From JBDSEG01 sp039920165 (GTDB lineage Bacteria; Pseudomonadota; Gammaproteobacteria; Burkholderiales; Burkholderiaceae_C), in the NCBI GenBank assembly GCA_039920165.1, contig JBDSEG010000254.1, positions 1-9,237 on the forward strand: 9,237 nt of DNA, in the 5' to 3' direction. Positions 1-7,774 of the stretch are shown here, piece after piece (positions within the stretch are counted from its first letter, which is position 1; every line of letters begins with the position of its first letter). Made by a program: the position numbers and the translations under genes. The notes under the pieces were generated by a model. It searched no databases. It saw only the letters and a list, made by a program, of their open reading frames with translations, and was not told where the DNA came from.

Positions 1-48
1 TTGACCGGCAGCGCGCTGCCCGTGACCGGCAGCGTCGGGACGATCTGA
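1..48 (+). CDS. 3' end of an upstream gene (partial, C-terminal 15 residues)
   Basis: Frame 1 reads LTGSALPVTGSVGTI and ends at TGA (46-48). All 15 sense codons end in G or C, as expected for a real coding frame in this genome; frame 2 stops immediately and frame 3 has a less biased third position. The tail contains a 12-bp direct repeat (2-13 and 23-34) with a 21-bp period, which gives two TGS tripeptides seven residues apart. The product cannot be named from so short a tail. Its stop abuts the stop of the convergent gene at 49, with no intergenic base between them. Confidence 0.5.
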   Translation: MTGSALPVTGSVGTI

Positions 49-522
49 TCAGGATTTCTTGATCACGCTGATCTGGCCGTCCGATTCCATACACGCCAGT
101 CGCACCTGGGCGAAATCGTCGACGCCGTTGATGCGAAGTTGCGACATGAGTTCTTCCATCGAAACGAACTCGCGCCGCAGGTTGCGGTGAACGACACGGC
201 CGTCGCGCACCAGCGTGAGCGCCGGGGGCTCGGCGAAGCGCCGAACGACATCGAACCGGTAGGCAGCCCAGTCGAGCAGGTAGTTCCAGCCAACGAAAGT
301 GCCGACCAGGATCGCCCCGTCGGTGACGCTCTCGTAGCCGCCGGACATTGCATTTTGCGAAGCGTCGGCGATGATGACCAGCAACAGCACATCGGCAATG
401 CCGATCGAGCCGACATCGCGTCGCAGCACGAAGCGGAAGATCCCGAACAGGAACCAATACGTCATCGTGCCGCGCGCAATGAGTTCCCACGGTGCGACGG
501 TGAGTTCGAACATATCAGCCAT
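49..522 (-). CDS. YetF/DUF421 family membrane protein
   Basis: Protein of 157 aa starting MADMFEL. The N-terminal half carries about three hydrophobic segments (roughly residues 12-33, 43-58 and 68-88). The rest is a soluble domain with the family's typical end: a basic strand around LTLVRDGRVV (102-111), then MEELMSQLR and a C-terminal strand running to 'ESDGQISVIKK'. This is the arrangement of the DUF421/YetF family, whose members are membrane proteins of poorly known role, some linked to sporulation or stress in Bacillus. The frame stays open to an ATG at 645, but those extra 41 residues are basic, low in hydrophobicity and unlike the family, so I choose 522. No strong ribosome binding site precedes either start. 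It is convergent with the gene ending at 48 and divergent from the lipoprotein gene at 698. Confidence 0.85.
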   Translation of the reverse strand: MADMFELTVAPWELIARGTMTYWFLFGIFRFVLRRDVGSIGIADVLLLVIIADASQNAMSGGYESVTDGAILVGTFVGWNYLLDWAAYRFDVVRRFAEPPALTLVRDGRVVHRNLRREFVSMEELMSQLRINGVDDFAQVRLACMESDGQISVIKKS

Positions 523-640
523 GCGTCGATTGTGCGGTGGGATGTCACGGCGCTTCGGTCTGCGTGCCCCTGAGCGACGATGTCGCGGAGGCGCGAAGCA
601 AAGCCCATTCCTGAAATGTTCGTCGGCATCGCGTGCTGGA

Positions 641-652
641 AGCATGCATGCT
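641..652. promoter_or_regulatory. 12-bp perfect palindrome, possible operator
   Basis: AGCATGCATGCT is its own reverse complement. It lies in the 175-bp space between two divergent genes, 45 nt before the start at 698 and 118 nt before the start at 522. A regulator site is possible, but no matching family is recognised and no convincing -35/-10 pair is visible beside it. The rest of 523-697 shows nothing else except the ribosome binding site near 685-692. Confidence 0.3.
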
Positions 653-697
653 GGCGTCGCTTCTCAACCGCTAACCCATCGACCGAGGAGAGATGCC

Positions 698-886
698 ATG
701 TCTGCCATCCCTTGCGCCTTGCTGAGCGCCGCGATCGCGGCAAGCGTCGGCGTCATGTCCTGCGATTCGGGGCGCGATCCGCGCAAGCCGCCGAAGCCCG
801 TCACCTCGTCGGTGCCAGCCCCGCCGCAGTCACCTGACGGCCAGGTCCGCGATCGACAGGGCTCGCCCCAGGTCCGCCCCAAATGA
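698..886 (+). CDS. Small proline-rich putative lipoprotein (62 aa)
   Basis: The start at 698 is decided by a strong purine-rich ribosome binding site (GAGGAGAG, 685-692). The protein opens with an Ala-rich hydrophobic stretch (residues 1-20) ending in VMSC, a usable but imperfect lipobox with Cys22 as the lipidated residue, followed by Asp23, the classical inner-membrane retention residue. The mature part (22-62) is hydrophilic and rich in Pro, Lys/Arg, Ser and Gln, with no recognisable domain, and would be a short disordered tail anchored to the membrane. Oddly, the n-region before the hydrophobic stretch has no Lys or Arg. An in-frame ATG at 644 would add a basic HRPRR segment, but it has no good ribosome binding site. 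No function can be assigned. Confidence 0.6.
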   Translation: MSAIPCALLSAAIAASVGVMSCDSGRDPRKPPKPVTSSVPAPPQSPDGQVRDRQGSPQVRPK

Positions 887-1101
887 TGCCGCGCGCATCG
901 TGGGGGGTCTGCGCGACGCCGGTCTGCGGTCACGACCGAGCCGACGTACCTGCCGCGCGAAGTCGTGACGCGGGCGAGACGCTCTGCAATCATCGGTGCG
1001 CCCCAACTTCACGGGCTTGTCGCAATGGCGCTCGGCTGCCGATGCAAGCTGTGTCGAACTGCTCTCGACCGGACCCGGCGCGATTTCCTCTCCAGCACGG
1101 T

Positions 1102-1118
1102 CGGCAGCGGGGGTGCCG
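1102..1118 (-). other. Weak stem-loop after the hydrolase gene
   Basis: CGGCA (1102-1106) and TGCCG (1114-1118) form a 5-bp stem with a 7-nt G-rich loop, starting 7 nt past the hydrolase stop. No T-run follows, so it is at best a weak or Rho-assisted end signal. The remaining non-coding stretch 887-1124 shows no gene, promoter or repeat that I can support. Confidence 0.2.
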
Positions 1119-1124
1119 GCGGGC

Positions 1125-1904
1125 TCAGGCGACGTGCTGGCGGAAGAACCAGCGCCTCGCGCCACGCACTTCGAACGGCTGCCAACGCGCTGGCTCCTGC
1201 GCCAGCCGATCGGCCAGCGCATACAGGGCGAGGGGGTTGAGGCCGAGTCCGACATGGCTTGCCGGAACTTCGATGTTCTCTGACAGCGGGCCGTCCGGAT
1301 TCAGGCTGCAACGCCACGCGACGATGCCGTCGCTGCGCGAGAAGATCGACGTCGTGGGAACGCCGGGAGTGATGCGCATCTGGGCCAGCTGCTCCGGATC
1401 GTGCACCGACTGCCCGCTTGCGAATTCGTAGAAGCGCCAGGCATTCGTGGCCTTGGGGTCCCCGGTAAACGGCGTTCCCAGCGTCACCACGCAGCGCGCC
1501 TGCGTCGGATGCAGCTTGGCAAGCTCGCGGGCATACAGACCGCCCAGGCTCCAGCCGACCAGACTGACCGGCGAACCGTGGCGCTCGGCCAGAGCCTGCA
1601 GGGCTCGCGAACAGTTCTTGAGCACGCCCGTGCGCGGGCCGAAATTGAAGCCCTGCCCCCACGGGTGCGCGTCGTAGCCGAGCGTGCCAAGGAAGCGCCG
1701 CATCGGCGCCGTCGATACATCGTTGGCGCCGAGCCCCGGGAGCACCAGGACCGCGTGGCCGTCGCCGCGTGGCGAGCGCCGCAGCCAAGGTGCGAGCGCC
1801 ACGCTGGCCGCATATTCCAGCGGCGCGCGCGCCTCGAGCAGCAGGCTCAGGACGCCCGGGGCGCGCAAGGGCTTCGGTTCGGCGCGGTTGTCGGAATGGG
1901 TCAT
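1125..1904 (-). CDS. Alpha/beta hydrolase (lipase/esterase-like)
   Basis: Protein of 259 aa with a full serine-hydrolase triad in the expected order: nucleophile elbow G-W-S-L-G-G with Ser119, acid Asp192 in the SRSDGIV segment, and base His217 in the ASHVGLG segment. An oxyanion-type loop LPGLGAND lies at 55-62, followed by a helix and the 'LGYDAHPWGQG' segment typical of lipase-like hydrolases that cover a cut-off acyl substrate. There is no signal peptide, so it is probably cytoplasmic. The substrate is unknown: lipase, esterase and PHA- or acyl-type activities all share this fold. It lies 98 nt downstream of the SenA-like gene on the same strand and may be co-transcribed with it. No clear ribosome binding site precedes the ATG. 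Confidence 0.85.
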   Translation of the reverse strand: MTHSDNRAEPKPLRAPGVLSLLLEARAPLEYAASVALAPWLRRSPRGDGHAVLVLPGLGANDVSTAPMRRFLGTLGYDAHPWGQGFNFGPRTGVLKNCSRALQALAERHGSPVSLVGWSLGGLYARELAKLHPTQARCVVTLGTPFTGDPKATNAWRFYEFASGQSVHDPEQLAQMRITPGVPTTSIFSRSDGIVAWRCSLNPDGPLSENIEVPASHVGLGLNPLALYALADRLAQEPARWQPFEVRGARRWFFRQHVA

Positions 1905-2002
1905 CGGATGCGAATTCGGCGAGGCATGTTAAGGCGGGCCCGCGATCGCCGCCTCGGCGGCATCCGCCTGGATGTGCTGCATGACGCCGCGGTGCGCGGC
2001 GC

Positions 2003-3274
2003 TCAGACCGCGCAGCTGCGAAAGCCGGCAAAGATATCGTCCCGCTCGGGAAGATAGAAGTTGCGGTAAGTCGCGCTGCGCAGGCCGGGCCGGGTCGCGA
2101 ACGAGGCGCCCTTCAGCACCTTGTGGGTTTGAAACCAGGGCTGCGAATAGTCGCGGTAAGGATGGACCACGAAACCCGGGTACGGTGCAAACGTGGTCGC
2201 GGTCCACTCCCACACCTCGCCCCAGCGAAAACCGCGCGACGCGCCCTGGTGCGCCGCGACTTCCCACTCGACTTCGCCGGGCAGGCGCCGGCCAGCCCAG
2301 CGGCACCAGGCGTCGGCCTCGTACCAGGTGAGGTGAACCGCGGGCTGGCCGAGCGGTACCCGCTGCGTCCGGCCGAAGCGGCGCTGCAGCACGCCCTGGC
2401 GCATCTGCTCGACGTGGCGCGGCGTGCGCCGACCTTCGCGCTCGACCCAGGCCCAGCCATCGGCGCTCCAATGGCGGGCTTCGTCGTAGCCGCCGTCCTC
2501 GACGAACTCGCCGTACTGCGCCCAGCTCACCGGCTGGGCATCGATTTCGAACTCAGGCACGGCCACCTCGAGCGAACCGCGCTCGTTGTCGAAGACGAAG
2601 CCTTCGGCTTCGCGCCCAAGGGTCCACCGGGTGGCCGGGAATAAGAGCGGGGCGCGGGGCGCCTGGCTCGCCAACCGTGGCAGCAGTCCGGCATCGAAGC
2701 CGAGCGTCTGCGACAGGATGGCGAGCGCTTCGATATGCATCTCCTCGTGCAAGAGCGCGAGCCGATAGAAGTACAGCGAGCCCTCGTCCTCGCGGCTGCC
2801 GTGCAGCAGATCGAGCGTCGCCTCGAGCGTATCGACCAGGTACTGGCGCGTGGTCTCGAGATCGGGCAGGTCCAGGTCCCAGCGCGTCGCGTGCGCGACA
2901 TGGCTTGAGTCGTACCAGCGGTCGGCGTGGGGCAGGATGGAGGCCAGGCGCGCGTGCGTCGGGTCGCACGCAACGCCGCGCTGGCGCTGCAGGTTGCGGC
3001 CTATCCAAGTCTCTTGGAACCAGCCGACATGGCCGATCTCCCACAGCGGCGGGTTGATCTCCGCCAACCGCGGCACCGTCATCGAAGGCCCGCCCAATGC
3101 CTCCTCGCACGCGCCGACCCAGCGAAGCAACTGGTTGCGCGCGTCCATCAGCGCGAGCGACAGCACCTCCTTGCCGGCGCGGCGCATATGCCAAGCGTCG
3201 AGTTCACGGGCTTGCAGGTCGAGCATGGGCCGAGACAGTCTTTCGAAGGTTCGAGTGGGCGGATTCGCAATCAT
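2003..3274 (-). CDS. senA: EgtB-family non-haem iron enzyme, selenoneine synthase SenA-like
   Basis: Protein of up to 423 aa with two domains: an N-terminal DinB-like four-helix domain (about 30-195) and a C-terminal SUMF1/formylglycine-generating-type fold (about 205-423, with CRWAGRRLPGEVEWE at 324-338). Likely iron ligands are His82 (NPPLWEIGH) and His176/His180 (HEEMH). The family joins hercynine to a thiol or selenosugar to form a C-S or C-Se bond. Classical ergothioneine EgtB carries a 'SPxKWHLAHTTWFFE'-like motif, whereas 'NPPLWEIGHVGWFQE' and the end 'NFYLPERDDIFAGFR' resemble SenA proteins as I remember them, so SenA is favoured over EgtB. Neither senB nor senC is in the window, and no egtD. 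The start is uncertain: Met1, Met17 (3226) and Met30 (3187) all lack a clear ribosome binding site, and the domain homology begins near Met30. Confidence 0.75.
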   Translation of the reverse strand: MIANPPTRTFERLSRPMLDLQARELDAWHMRRAGKEVLSLALMDARNQLLRWVGACEEALGGPSMTVPRLAEINPPLWEIGHVGWFQETWIGRNLQRQRGVACDPTHARLASILPHADRWYDSSHVAHATRWDLDLPDLETTRQYLVDTLEATLDLLHGSREDEGSLYFYRLALLHEEMHIEALAILSQTLGFDAGLLPRLASQAPRAPLLFPATRWTLGREAEGFVFDNERGSLEVAVPEFEIDAQPVSWAQYGEFVEDGGYDEARHWSADGWAWVEREGRRTPRHVEQMRQGVLQRRFGRTQRVPLGQPAVHLTWYEADAWCRWAGRRLPGEVEWEVAAHQGASRGFRWGEVWEWTATTFAPYPGFVVHPYRDYSQPWFQTHKVLKGASFATRPGLRSATYRNFYLPERDDIFAGFRSCAV

Positions 3275-3305
3275 TGTGGCATCGGATGCGCAGGCAGAAT
3301 GCGGA

Positions 3306-3323
3306 CCTCAACCGCTGAGGAGA
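3306..3323 (+). promoter_or_regulatory. Ribosome binding site of the dehydrogenase gene, inside a small hairpin
   Basis: CCTCA (3306-3310) pairs with TGAGG (3316-3320) around the 5-nt loop ACCGC. TGAGG is the first part of the strong ribosome binding site TGAGGAGA, which sits 4 nt before the ATG at 3327. In the mRNA the site could therefore be masked. The stem is only 5 bp, so its effect is uncertain. The 52-bp divergent space also holds a weak possible -10 (CAGAAT, 3295-3300), but no good -35. Confidence 0.45.
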
Positions 3324-3326
3324 CCG

Positions 3327-4429
<1,103 letters not shown>

Positions 4430-4433
<4 letters not shown>

Positions 4434-4687
4434 CGGGTGACTCGCCATCGACGGGCGCTCCGCGCGACCCGCTGCACGGCGTGACGCTGGCGCTCATGCT
4501 CGAGGCGCTGGTCGCGCATTTCGGCTGGGACGGCCTGGCCGAGCAGCTGCCGGTGCGCTGCTTCGCGGTCGACCCGAGCATCAAGTCGAGCCTCGCGTTT
4601 TTGCGACGCACGCCGTGGGCGCGTGCCAAGGCCGAAAGCCTGTACCTCTTCATGCGGCGCGAGCAGGCCCGGCAGACGCGTCGGTAA
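4430..4687 (+). CDS. VF530/DUF2132 family small protein
   Basis: Protein of 85 aa with the family's diagnostic blocks: DPLHGVTL (13-20), GW (32-33), RCF (43-45) and DPSIKSSLAFLRRTPWAR (48-65), then a basic tail. VF530-type proteins are small alpha-helical proteins described as DNA-binding-like; their biological role is not established. The only start that keeps the DPLHG block in frame is TTG at 4430, which overlaps the dehydrogenase stop (TGA 4431-4433), so translation is probably coupled to that gene. The next ATG in frame (4497) would remove the conserved N-terminus. No separate promoter or good ribosome binding site is visible, so expression is inferred to follow the formaldehyde dehydrogenase. 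Confidence 0.85.
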
Positions 4688-4693
4688 GCAACT

Positions 4694-4744
4694 GTTTCGG
4701 TTCTTGCAGCTTGATTCGATGTTTCGCTTCAGTTTCGATATCGA
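4694..4744. other. Intergenic motif cluster: three GTTTCG copies and a 10-bp palindrome
   Basis: GTTTCG occurs at 4694-4699, 4721-4726 and 4732-4737; the first two sit in a longer imperfect direct repeat (TGTTTCGGTTCT / TGTTTCGCTTCA) 27 bp apart. TCGATATCGA (4735-4744) is a perfect palindrome. TTGATT at 4711-4716 could be a -35 element, but the matching -10 (TTCGAT, 4734-4739) is poor. This may be the control region of the 160-aa gene that follows. If translation began at the alternative ATG 4719, part of it would be coding. Confidence 0.25.
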
Positions 4745-4778
4745 GCCGCTAACGTCGCGCGATAAGCGGAGGTTCGAG

Positions 4779-5261
4779 ATGAGTGGCAATTGGCGCACAG
4801 CCTGGCAGCAGCAGGACATCGTGGTGTATCGCAACGACCGCGAGATCGACCGCGTCCGATCGGCCGAGATCGCCCGCGTGGTGCTGGTGCATCGCGGCGA
4901 AGGCAACTCGCCCGGCGATCTGGTGCATGCGGTCGTCGTGCTCGAGGACGACTGCGTGATCTTCCCGGCCGATACCGGATTTGCGGGTCGCGTTCTGTTC
5001 GAGCGCCAGCCCTTCTGGCAGCACAAGGCGTGCGTGTACTGGGCCCGGCTGGCCAAAGCGCCGCTGCCGTGGAGGCTGCGCCGCGGCGTCTGGTTCCTGC
5101 GCTCGGCGACGGCTTCGTACATTCGCATGCCGCGCGCGGAATTGGGCGCGCTGATGGAAGGCTGGCCGCTGCAGGGTCCGCAGACCTGGGATCAGCGCAA
5201 GTGGAATCAGATCGAGAATTCGCGCCCGTTCGCGGGCGCCGATACGCGGTTGCGGGCCTGA
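4779..5261 (+). CDS. Unrecognised 160-aa protein, probably cytoplasmic
   Basis: I do not recognise this protein. The start at 4779 is chosen for GGAGG at 4768-4772, 6 nt upstream; an in-frame ATG at 4719 would add 20 residues but has no such site. There is no signal peptide or membrane helix. The N-terminal half (residues 12-75) alternates short beta-like strands (DIVVYR, ARVVLVHRG, HAVVVLEDDCVIFP) and would suit a small beta-barrel or PH-like fold. The middle holds an aromatic stretch with FERQPFW and CVYWARL (74-91), and the C-terminus is Trp-rich (WDQRKWNQI, 137-145). GC at the third codon position is high, supporting a real gene. The strong terminator just after its stop suggests it is the last gene of its transcript. 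Confidence 0.75.
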   Translation: MSGNWRTAWQQQDIVVYRNDREIDRVRSAEIARVVLVHRGEGNSPGDLVHAVVVLEDDCVIFPADTGFAGRVLFERQPFWQHKACVYWARLAKAPLPWRLRRGVWFLRSATASYIRMPRAELGALMEGWPLQGPQTWDQRKWNQIENSRPFAGADTRLRA

Positions 5262-5275
5262 TTCGCAAGGCCAAG

Positions 5276-5304
5276 AAAAAACCCGGCGATGCCGGGTTTC
5301 TTTT
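5276..5304. terminator. Bidirectional Rho-independent terminator
   Basis: CCCGGC (5282-5287) pairs with GCCGGG (5291-5296) around a GAT loop, with A-T pairs extending the stem on both sides. On the + strand it is followed by TTTCTTTT; on the - strand by a run of six T. It begins 14 nt after the stop of the 160-aa gene and 34 nt after the stop of the convergent small exported protein, so it can end both transcripts. A second, weaker GC stem (CCGGC 5315-5319 / GCCGG 5324-5328) lies beside it without a T-run. Confidence 0.93.
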
Positions 5305-5338
5305 GTCGAGCGATCCGGCCTGCGCCGGGTTTCGCCGA

Positions 5339-5635
5339 TCAGGCAGCGGTAGCGGACTTCTTGGTCTTGCTCTTCTTGGTGACCTTCTTGTGCTTCTTGG
5401 CCATCGGAGCGGTGTCCTTCTTCATCATGTCGTCCGACTTGGCCATCGGCATTGCCGGGGTAGCGGCGACGGCCGCGGTGGCCGGCTTGGCGGTCATGGT
5501 CGACGTCGCCGGCGTGGCGGGCATAGCCGGGATGGCGGGCGTGGCCGGCTTCATGGCCGGAGCGGTCGCGGCGGTCTGGGCGAAGGCGCCGATGGCGAAG
5601 GTCGAGGCGATGATGGCGGCGAGGATCTTGTTCAT
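5339..5635 (-). CDS. Exported Ala/Pro/Lys-rich small protein
   Basis: Protein of 98 aa with a clear signal peptide: MNK, then a hydrophobic core, with probable cleavage after AFA (residue 19). The mature protein has low complexity. Residues 30-44 are five exact Pro-Ala-X triplets, followed by a Thr/Ala/Met stretch, a short acidic DDMMKKD segment and a very basic tail (Lys-rich, 80-93). Composition is like acid-shock (Asr-type) periplasmic proteins, but I cannot show homology. The start is supported by GGAG about 10 nt upstream; the frame opens earlier (5728), but that part lacks family features. It lies 96 nt downstream of the prolyl hydroxylase gene on the same strand and ends at the shared terminator. 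A likely role is an abundant periplasmic stress or cationic protein, which is inference only. Confidence 0.72.
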   Translation of the reverse strand: MNKILAAIIASTFAIGAFAQTAATAPAMKPATPAIPAMPATPATSTMTAKPATAAVAATPAMPMAKSDDMMKKDTAPMAKKHKKVTKKSKTKKSATAA

Positions 5636-5731
5636 GAAAGGTTTCTCCGGAGGGGATCGAGGGGAAGAGCCGATTGCTCGGGGGAAACAACGCGAGGTGA
5701 ATCGGCCGCGTTGACACGCGCCGCACACGAT

Positions 5732-6583
5732 TTATTCGAAGCGCCGCTCGCGCACCCATTTGGTCGCCACCCACTTCTCGCCCTCGAGCACCGGCGCACC
5801 ACCGTGCAGCGAGCGCGTCATCGGATGCGGGCGGTCGTAGCTGAAAAAGACCGCATTCCCCTTCACCGGCGCCACGTCCAGATGGATGTCCGGAAAGATG
5901 GTCGCACCGCCCTTGGCCGGCGTATTGAGATAGCACACCAGCGAGGCGACGCGCTGCCCGCCGCGCTTGAGGATGTGCGGCGTGCCCGGTTGCTCGGGGT
6001 CGAAATAGTCGTAGTGCGGCTTGTATTCGGCGCCCGGGCGGTATCGCAGGATCTGCAGGCCCTCGCCGTTTTCGAGCGGCCAGTCGAGCAGCGCTGCCAT
6101 GCGCGCTTCGATGCGCGAGATCAGCGCCGTCTCGTCGCGCTCGAAGAACATGCCGTCGCTGGTACGCGCGGTGTTGACTTCGCTCTCGCCGGTGGCCGTC
6201 CGCACTGTCTCGGAGCGCACCAGGCGGGACGAGGCGAGTTCGACGAGCTGATCGCATTCGTCGTCGGCCAACAAGCTGCCGAAGACGATCACGCGCGGAG
6301 CGCGCAAGGTGACGAGCACCTTGACCTCGCGATCGCCGGCCCAGCGCGTCGACGTTGCCGCGCCGTGCATGGGCTCGGGAACGATGACGGGCAGCGGCAG
6401 GTTGTTCTTCTTTGCGTGCTCGGCGAGAAATTCGCTCAGCACCTCTTCGAGTGCCGATTCCGCGACGTCGGCGATCCAGCCACTGGCCAGCATCGACTCC
6501 AGCACCGCCTCGGACGGTTGACCGGCAGCCGCCTGGTCGACGATCCACTGGCGCAATTCGGGGGTGATTTTCTGCTCGGTCAT
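5732..6583 (-). CDS. 2-oxoglutarate/Fe(II) oxygenase, prolyl 4-hydroxylase-like
   Basis: Protein of 283 aa. The C-terminal part (about 95-283) is a P4H-type double-stranded beta-helix with iron ligands His190 and Asp192 (KPHYDYF) and His260 (SLHGGAPV), and Lys270 (GEKWVATKW) for the 2-oxoglutarate carboxylate. YRPGAEY, ASLVCYLN and GGATIFP complete the pattern of bacterial P4H-like enzymes, which use 2-oxoglutarate and O2 to hydroxylate proline in proteins. The N-terminal ~60 residues form a helical, acidic region (EEVLSEFLAEH) that could recognise a partner. There is no signal peptide, so it should act in the cytoplasm. Its ATG overlaps the MFS stop as ATGA, so translation is probably coupled. 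The substrate is unknown. Confidence 0.92.
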   Translation of the reverse strand: MTEQKITPELRQWIVDQAAAGQPSEAVLESMLASGWIADVAESALEEVLSEFLAEHAKKNNLPLPVIVPEPMHGAATSTRWAGDREVKVLVTLRAPRVIVFGSLLADDECDQLVELASSRLVRSETVRTATGESEVNTARTSDGMFFERDETALISRIEARMAALLDWPLENGEGLQILRYRPGAEYKPHYDYFDPEQPGTPHILKRGGQRVASLVCYLNTPAKGGATIFPDIHLDVAPVKGNAVFFSYDRPHPMTRSLHGGAPVLEGEKWVATKWVRERRFE

Positions 6584-7767
6584 GACGATGATTTTGCCAA
6601 ACGCGCGGCCCCGGCACCCATCAGCAACGGCCTCATCGCCAGCAGGCCAAGCACCGGACCGACGGCCAGAAAAGGCAGGAGCTGGGCGAGCGGCCAGCGC
6701 GACTGCGCGGCGGCAAACAAGGCCACGGTCAGCGTCGACAGCGCGAAGCCGATGCAGTTGACGAGCGTGAGTACACTGCCGACCTGATCGCGCGGCGCAT
6801 TGCCCGCGGTCAGCGCGCTGAACTGGGGCGAATCGCCCGAGACCGTCATGCCCCACAGCAGCAGCCAGGTGGCGAAAAGCGCTGCCGGCGCGCCGATCAG
6901 CCAGGGCGCGACCAGGCCGCACAGCGCGCTGCAGCCGAGTTGGGCCGCCGCCAGGCGTGCCCCGCCGAAGCGCCGCACCAGCAGCCCGCCGCCGACGCAG
7001 CCGAGCGCGCCCATCGCGATCGCGGCGAAGACCCAGCCGTGCGCAGCAGCGCCCTGCCAGTGCACAGCCACGATCACCGGGAGCAGGACGAAAAAGGCAT
7101 ACAGCTCCCACATGTGGCCGAAATAGCCGAGCGCCGAAGCGCGCAGGCGCCGATCGGCCCAGATCACGCCGAGCGCGCGCGGCGACAGGCGGGCGGCGCG
7201 CGCCAAGTGCGGCCCGTCGCGCACCGCGAGCGCCATCAGCAGGCCGCCGGCCGCGGCGAAGGCGGCGACCACCCACAGCACAACCTGCCACGCCCAAGCC
7301 GCGCCGATCGCGCGCAGGCCGAACGGCAACGCCGTGCCGAGCACCAGCGCGCCCACCAGCACGCCCAGGGCGAGCCCGAGGCCTTGCGCATACCAGCCGG
7401 CGGCGATCTTCATCCCGACCGGGTAGATGCCGGCCAGGCACACGCCGGTCAGAAAGCGCAGCATGAGCAGGCCGGTCAGGGTCGGCGGCAGCAGCGTCGT
7501 CAGCACCGCCAGCGCCGCGCCCGCGAGCGAGCAGACGAGGAAGACCCGCGTGGCCGGAAAGCGGTCCGCCACAGCGAGCAACGCGAAGACGAGCGTTCCC
7601 GCGATGAAGCCAAGCTGCACCGCTGCCGTCAGCCATCCCACCGCGGCGTCGGGGAGGTCGGCGAAGCGCTGCAGGTCGGGCAGCACCGCGTTGATGGCGA
7701 ACCACAGCGACGTGCCGGCGAACTGCGACAGCGCGATCACCGGCAGGATGCGGCGCGGCCGGCTCAT
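6580..7767 (-). CDS. MFS transporter (12 TM)
   Basis: Inner-membrane protein of 395 aa made almost wholly of hydrophobic segments that fit twelve helices in two six-helix halves. A basic cytoplasmic linker (PHLARAARLSPRALGVIWADRRLRA) lies near the middle. The conserved loop between helices 2 and 3 appears as VADRFPATRVF, and GDSPQFSAL lies in the second half, a pattern seen in MFS permeases of unknown substrate. The start at 7767 (MSRPRR) gives basic residues before helix 1. The frame is open to 7896, but that part overlaps yaaA and is not family-like. It starts 7 nt after the yaaA stop and shares ATGA with the hydroxylase gene. Direction (export or import) and substrate cannot be told. Confidence 0.9.
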   Translation of the reverse strand: MSRPRRILPVIALSQFAGTSLWFAINAVLPDLQRFADLPDAAVGWLTAAVQLGFIAGTLVFALLAVADRFPATRVFLVCSLAGAALAVLTTLLPPTLTGLLMLRFLTGVCLAGIYPVGMKIAAGWYAQGLGLALGVLVGALVLGTALPFGLRAIGAAWAWQVVLWVVAAFAAAGGLLMALAVRDGPHLARAARLSPRALGVIWADRRLRASALGYFGHMWELYAFFVLLPVIVAVHWQGAAAHGWVFAAIAMGALGCVGGGLLVRRFGGARLAAAQLGCSALCGLVAPWLIGAPAALFATWLLLWGMTVSGDSPQFSALTAGNAPRDQVGSVLTLVNCIGFALSTLTVALFAAAQSRWPLAQLLPFLAVGPVLGLLAMRPLLMGAGAARLAKSSS

Positions 7768-7774
7768 GCGACGT

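Noticed and set aside
1948..1961. GCCGCC/GGCGGC inverted repeat after the SenA-like gene, considered as a terminator
   Set aside because: The loop is too small for the full stem and no T-run follows on the - strand; GC-rich inverted repeats of this size are common by chance here.
1009..2031. 340-codon - strand frame over the hydrolase
   Set aside because: The other frame contains an intact catalytic triad in order; this one is Arg/Ala-rich and featureless.
2850..3326. Open + strand frame continuous with the formaldehyde dehydrogenase
   Set aside because: It lies antisense to the SenA-like gene, shows no family features, and the dehydrogenase has its own strong ribosome binding site at 3316-3323. 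High GC leaves antisense frames open by chance.
4749..6787. Very long open frames on both strands (over 600 codons) across several genes
   Set aside because: They are rich in Arg/Ala/Gly/Pro, cross clear genes and a strong terminator, and have no recognisable domain; they are GC-driven shadows.
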